Of a stretch of DNA of 64,000 nucleotides, positions 61,985 through 64,000 are shown in pieces. Source of the DNA: Dorea sp. AM10-31. Its GTDB lineage: Bacteria > Bacillota > Clostridia > Lachnospirales > Lachnospiraceae. The position numbers were made by a program, and so were the translations under genes. The stretch lies in assembly GCF_003435815.1 (NCBI RefSeq), contig NZ_QTUV01000002.1, positions 186,001 to 250,000 of the forward strand, written 5' to 3'. Numbering within the stretch: the stretch's first letter is position 1; each line of letters begins with the position of its first letter. The notes under the pieces were generated by a model. The model ran no database searches. It had not been told where the DNA came from and saw only the letters and a list, made by a program, of their open reading frames with translations.

Positions 61985-62024
61985 TAAGCGAACAGCCACA
62001 ATATTCACGGTAGCTGTCCGCTTA
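61985..62024 (-). terminator. Terminator of the secreted-protein gene
   Basis: Arms 61985-61996 and 62013-62024 (TAAGCGAACAGC/GCTGTCCGCTTA, one mismatch), 16-base loop, then ATTTTTTATT on the minus strand; about 76 bases after the stop at 62101. The nearby 61906-61980 holds nothing recognised. Confidence 0.85.
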
Positions 62025-62100
62025 CTCTATGATTCTGTTTTGTTATCTCTGTATTTACAGCCTGCACTATTACATTCTGTATGCGATGCGCAATTACAAT

Positions 62101-63387
62101 TTATTTCCATTTCAGAGAATACCATCCTGAAGATTTGGAATTACCACGGTATACTTTAATATAATAAGTTCCTTTTGACCATTTGCCTAATGACTGTAAA
62201 GTATAAGAAGAATTTGAATAAATCAATGATCGAGTTCCGATCGTTCTTCCTCCCTGATATACGGTAATCTTCATTGTATCATTGGTCTTTGCTTTCCATA
62301 AAATCTTCACACTCTTCTTGCTGGTCAGTTTGAATTTGTACCAGTCTGCCTGTGAGCTTCCTGCCTGCAGTGTTCCGCTTACAGTCTTGCCTTTCTTTAT
62401 TGTTACAGCTTTTCCCTTGCTCTTGCCACTCTTTTCAGAAACTTTGTAATTCTTAACTTTAAAGAAATATCCACCATTGCTGTTATAGGATGACGCTACT
62501 TTAAAATAATATGTCTTTCCTTTTGTTACTCCATAAGAAGGATTGTATCCAACCGCTGTATAATCGGAATAAGCTTTTTTCTTGCTGTTACAAAGTGCAA
62601 CCTTTACTGAATATTTGCTGTCTTTGCTGGCAAATGCAGAGACATATCCCGTCTGTGTTGCTTTGAATTTAAAATAATTTGTCTGTGGCTCTTTTTGTCC
62701 AATCGCAATCTGCTTATTATGCAAAATCGTACGGTCTGCACCGTTATAGAAACCTGCTGCAGCCACAAATCCCCAAGCATCATAGACTCCATCTGAATAA
62801 GTGTTTGCATAAACATAGATTCCAAGATAATATTTTCCCGGTTTCGGGACTTTGAACATGCGGGAAGTTGTCTCTCCCAGCTCATCACAAAACTGATAAG
62901 AATCTACCGGCTTTGTTAAAGCGGAATCATAAAACAATCCGTAAGTAGCTGATTTCTGCTTTGCACCGTCTGATTTTGCCGAATAATTCATTGCGAAATC
63001 CAATGTACCTTTCGTTTTGAATGTTACAGCCTGACTGTACTGATAGTGATTGCCTACTGTTCCATTCCGGGCCGCAAGTATAATCTGACCTACTTTGTTG
63101 ACACTCTCGTTTCCTGTATTCATCATGATAACCGGAATACTTCCATCTACAACTGTTGTTTTCGTTGCTTTCACAGTTGCGCTCTGTGCGCTTACCGGAC
63201 TCACTTTTGCAGCCTTCACTGCCTTTACAATACTGCTCTGTGCTTCCAGACTCTGCGCCTCTGCCTTCACTGCCTGTGTATTCTGTACTTTTGTCGATGT
63301 ATCTGCCGCCTGTACTACACTTCCTGAAGAAACAGTAAGGATAGCCGCTAATACAAGTGACAATACTTTGCCTTTTCTCTTCATCAT
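62101..63387 (-). CDS. Secreted protein with PPC-like C-terminal domains
   Basis: A 428-residue exported protein. A signal peptide spans about 1-28 (KRKGKVLSLVLAAILTVSS, cleavage likely after VVQAA). An Ala/Val/Lys/Gln-rich spacer (about 29-80) leads to beta-rich domains. The last 210 residues hold two domains like bacterial pre-peptidase C-terminal domains; the pattern is QTNYFKFKATQTGYVS and ADWYKFKLTSKKSVKI, ending GTYYIKVYRGN and GWYSLKWK. No enzyme motif or LPXTG anchor is visible, and the high lysine content suggests wall association. Its C-terminal 160 residues are closely related to the next gene upstream, at 63513. Confidence 0.8.
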   Translation of the reverse strand: MMKRKGKVLSLVLAAILTVSSGSVVQAADTSTKVQNTQAVKAEAQSLEAQSSIVKAVKAAKVSPVSAQSATVKATKTTVVDGSIPVIMMNTGNESVNKVGQIILAARNGTVGNHYQYSQAVTFKTKGTLDFAMNYSAKSDGAKQKSATYGLFYDSALTKPVDSYQFCDELGETTSRMFKVPKPGKYYLGIYVYANTYSDGVYDAWGFVAAAGFYNGADRTILHNKQIAIGQKEPQTNYFKFKATQTGYVSAFASKDSKYSVKVALCNSKKKAYSDYTAVGYNPSYGVTKGKTYYFKVASSYNSNGGYFFKVKNYKVSEKSGKSKGKAVTIKKGKTVSGTLQAGSSQADWYKFKLTSKKSVKILWKAKTNDTMKITVYQGGRTIGTRSLIYSNSSYTLQSLGKWSKGTYYIKVYRGNSKSSGWYSLKWK

Positions 63388-63512
63388 AACCTCTTTCTCC
63401 TTTTCCTTTATTGTGATATAAAATCAGGGGCAATCATCGTAATATCATTCTATTTAAAATGGTATTGAGAAAAACTGTCCCTCTTTTTATTCATTATAAT
63501 ATAAATATCTGA

Positions 63513-64000
63513 TTATTTCCATCTTAAAATATACCAACCGGAAGATTTTTCTGTATCTGTATATACTTTCAGATAATATGTATCTTTTGGCCATTTTCCA
63601 ACGGACTTAAGTTTGTAGGAAGCATCTGCATAAGTCAACGTCTTTGTATCAATCTTTCTGCTTCCCTGATAAATAGCAAGTTTCATCTTTTCATTCGTTC
63701 TTGCTTTCCAGGAAAGTTCCACACTCCGTTTGGATGTAAGGCGGATCTTATACCAGTCCGCTCTCTTCACTCCTGTTTCCATTGTTCCTTTGATTGTGGT
63801 ATTTTTCTTAATCTCCACAGCATTAGATTTACTGCTTCCGCTTTTTTCGGAAATCTTACGATTTTTTGCCACCAGCGTATAACCGCCATCTTCACTCGCC
63901 GGAGACCATACTTTAATATAGTAAGTTCTTCCCTTTGGTACACCATATGTGACACCATATTTTGCAATTGTACTCTCTGTAAGACGATTCTTCTTACTGT
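63513..64000 (-). CDS. Secreted-protein paralogue, C-terminal part (cut by window edge)
   Basis: The frame runs in from beyond base 64000 and ends at 63513; 161 residues are visible. It contains TYGVPKGRTYYIKVWS, RKISEKSGSSKSNAVEIKKN, ADWYKIRLTSKRSVELSWKA and ends KSSGWYILRWK. This matches the last 160 residues of the downstream protein (62101-63387) nearly position for position, so the two are tandem paralogues with PPC-like C-terminal domains. The N terminus and any signal peptide are outside the window. A GTG at 63872 is internal, not the start. Confidence 0.8.
   Translation of the reverse strand, partial: SKKNRLTESTIAKYGVTYGVPKGRTYYIKVWSPASEDGGYTLVAKNRKISEKSGSSKSNAVEIKKNTTIKGTMETGVKRADWYKIRLTSKRSVELSWKARTNEKMKLAIYQGSRKIDTKTLTYADASYKLKSVGKWPKDTYYLKVYTDTEKSSGWYILRWK

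Noticed and set aside
1..64000. Prophage, transposon, CRISPR, tRNA or rRNA genes
   Set aside because: No integrase, transposase, spaced direct repeats, or tRNA/rRNA-like segments were recognised; the gene content is conserved chromosomal.

Overview
The window looks like a chromosomal stretch from a gut-type Clostridia, most likely a Lachnospiraceae member. Supporting signs are moderate-to-low GC, strong GGAGG-type ribosome binding sites, several sporulation genes (yqfC, yqfD, a SpoVB-like flippase, spoIIIE/ftsK, tepA, a BofC-like protein), an NfnAB pair, a Re-type citrate synthase and the Firmicutes order DUF177-rpmF-plsX-acpP-rnc-smc-ftsY. Almost every gene lies on the minus strand, so transcription runs from high to low coordinates. 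The plus-strand exceptions are hicB (20340-20618), a padR pair (22299-23245) and an ABC-F gene (45026-46951). I found no tRNA, rRNA, CRISPR array, insertion sequence or prophage.

Reading along transcription from the right edge: two related secreted proteins (62101-64000, one cut by the window edge); a decayed 1-pyrroline-5-carboxylate dehydrogenase remnant (61649-61905); the lipid/ribosome/division block DUF177-rpmF, plsX-acpP, rnc-smc-ftsY-ilvA (52869-61528); a citrate-to-2-oxoglutarate operon (Re-citrate synthase, GntR regulator, NADP-isocitrate dehydrogenase) followed by ppk1 (47109-52614); the redox sensor gene rex divergent from an ABC-F gene; nnr-alr-mazF-CBS protein (40143-44061); yebC, a CFI-motif protein and metY (37247-40085); tepA and ftsK; a zinc-ribbon/TPR membrane protein; an iron alcohol dehydrogenase with two Rex-like sites in its promoter; NfnAB; a ZIP transporter; a HelD-like helicase with rlmH; and a MATE exporter.

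The left third holds an M18 aminopeptidase, the padR pair, hicB, an acetyltransferase, a SanA-like protein, the spore/ribosome cluster yqfC-yqfD-phoH-ybeY, a SpoVB-like flippase, small DUF genes with 5-formyl-THF cyclo-ligase, then miaB, a small membrane protein, mutS-mutL-miaA, a PLP enzyme of the YnbB family, two flavoproteins (BaiN-like and COG2509), DUF4321 and the start of radC.

The most informative signals are regulatory. A perfect 26-bp palindrome covers the -10 box of the Re-citrate synthase operon, which contains its own GntR gene. Two Rex-like operators sit on the adh promoter in the same window as rex. Two tandem PadR-type sites sit on the padR promoter. In two places (tepA and the gene after miaB) the 3' arm of an apparent intrinsic terminator also carries the ribosome binding site of the next gene. 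Three consecutive dyads at 20068-20217, ending in a 61-base near-perfect hairpin, are unexplained. Most of the rest is conserved housekeeping DNA; I did not find a clearly new multi-gene system.
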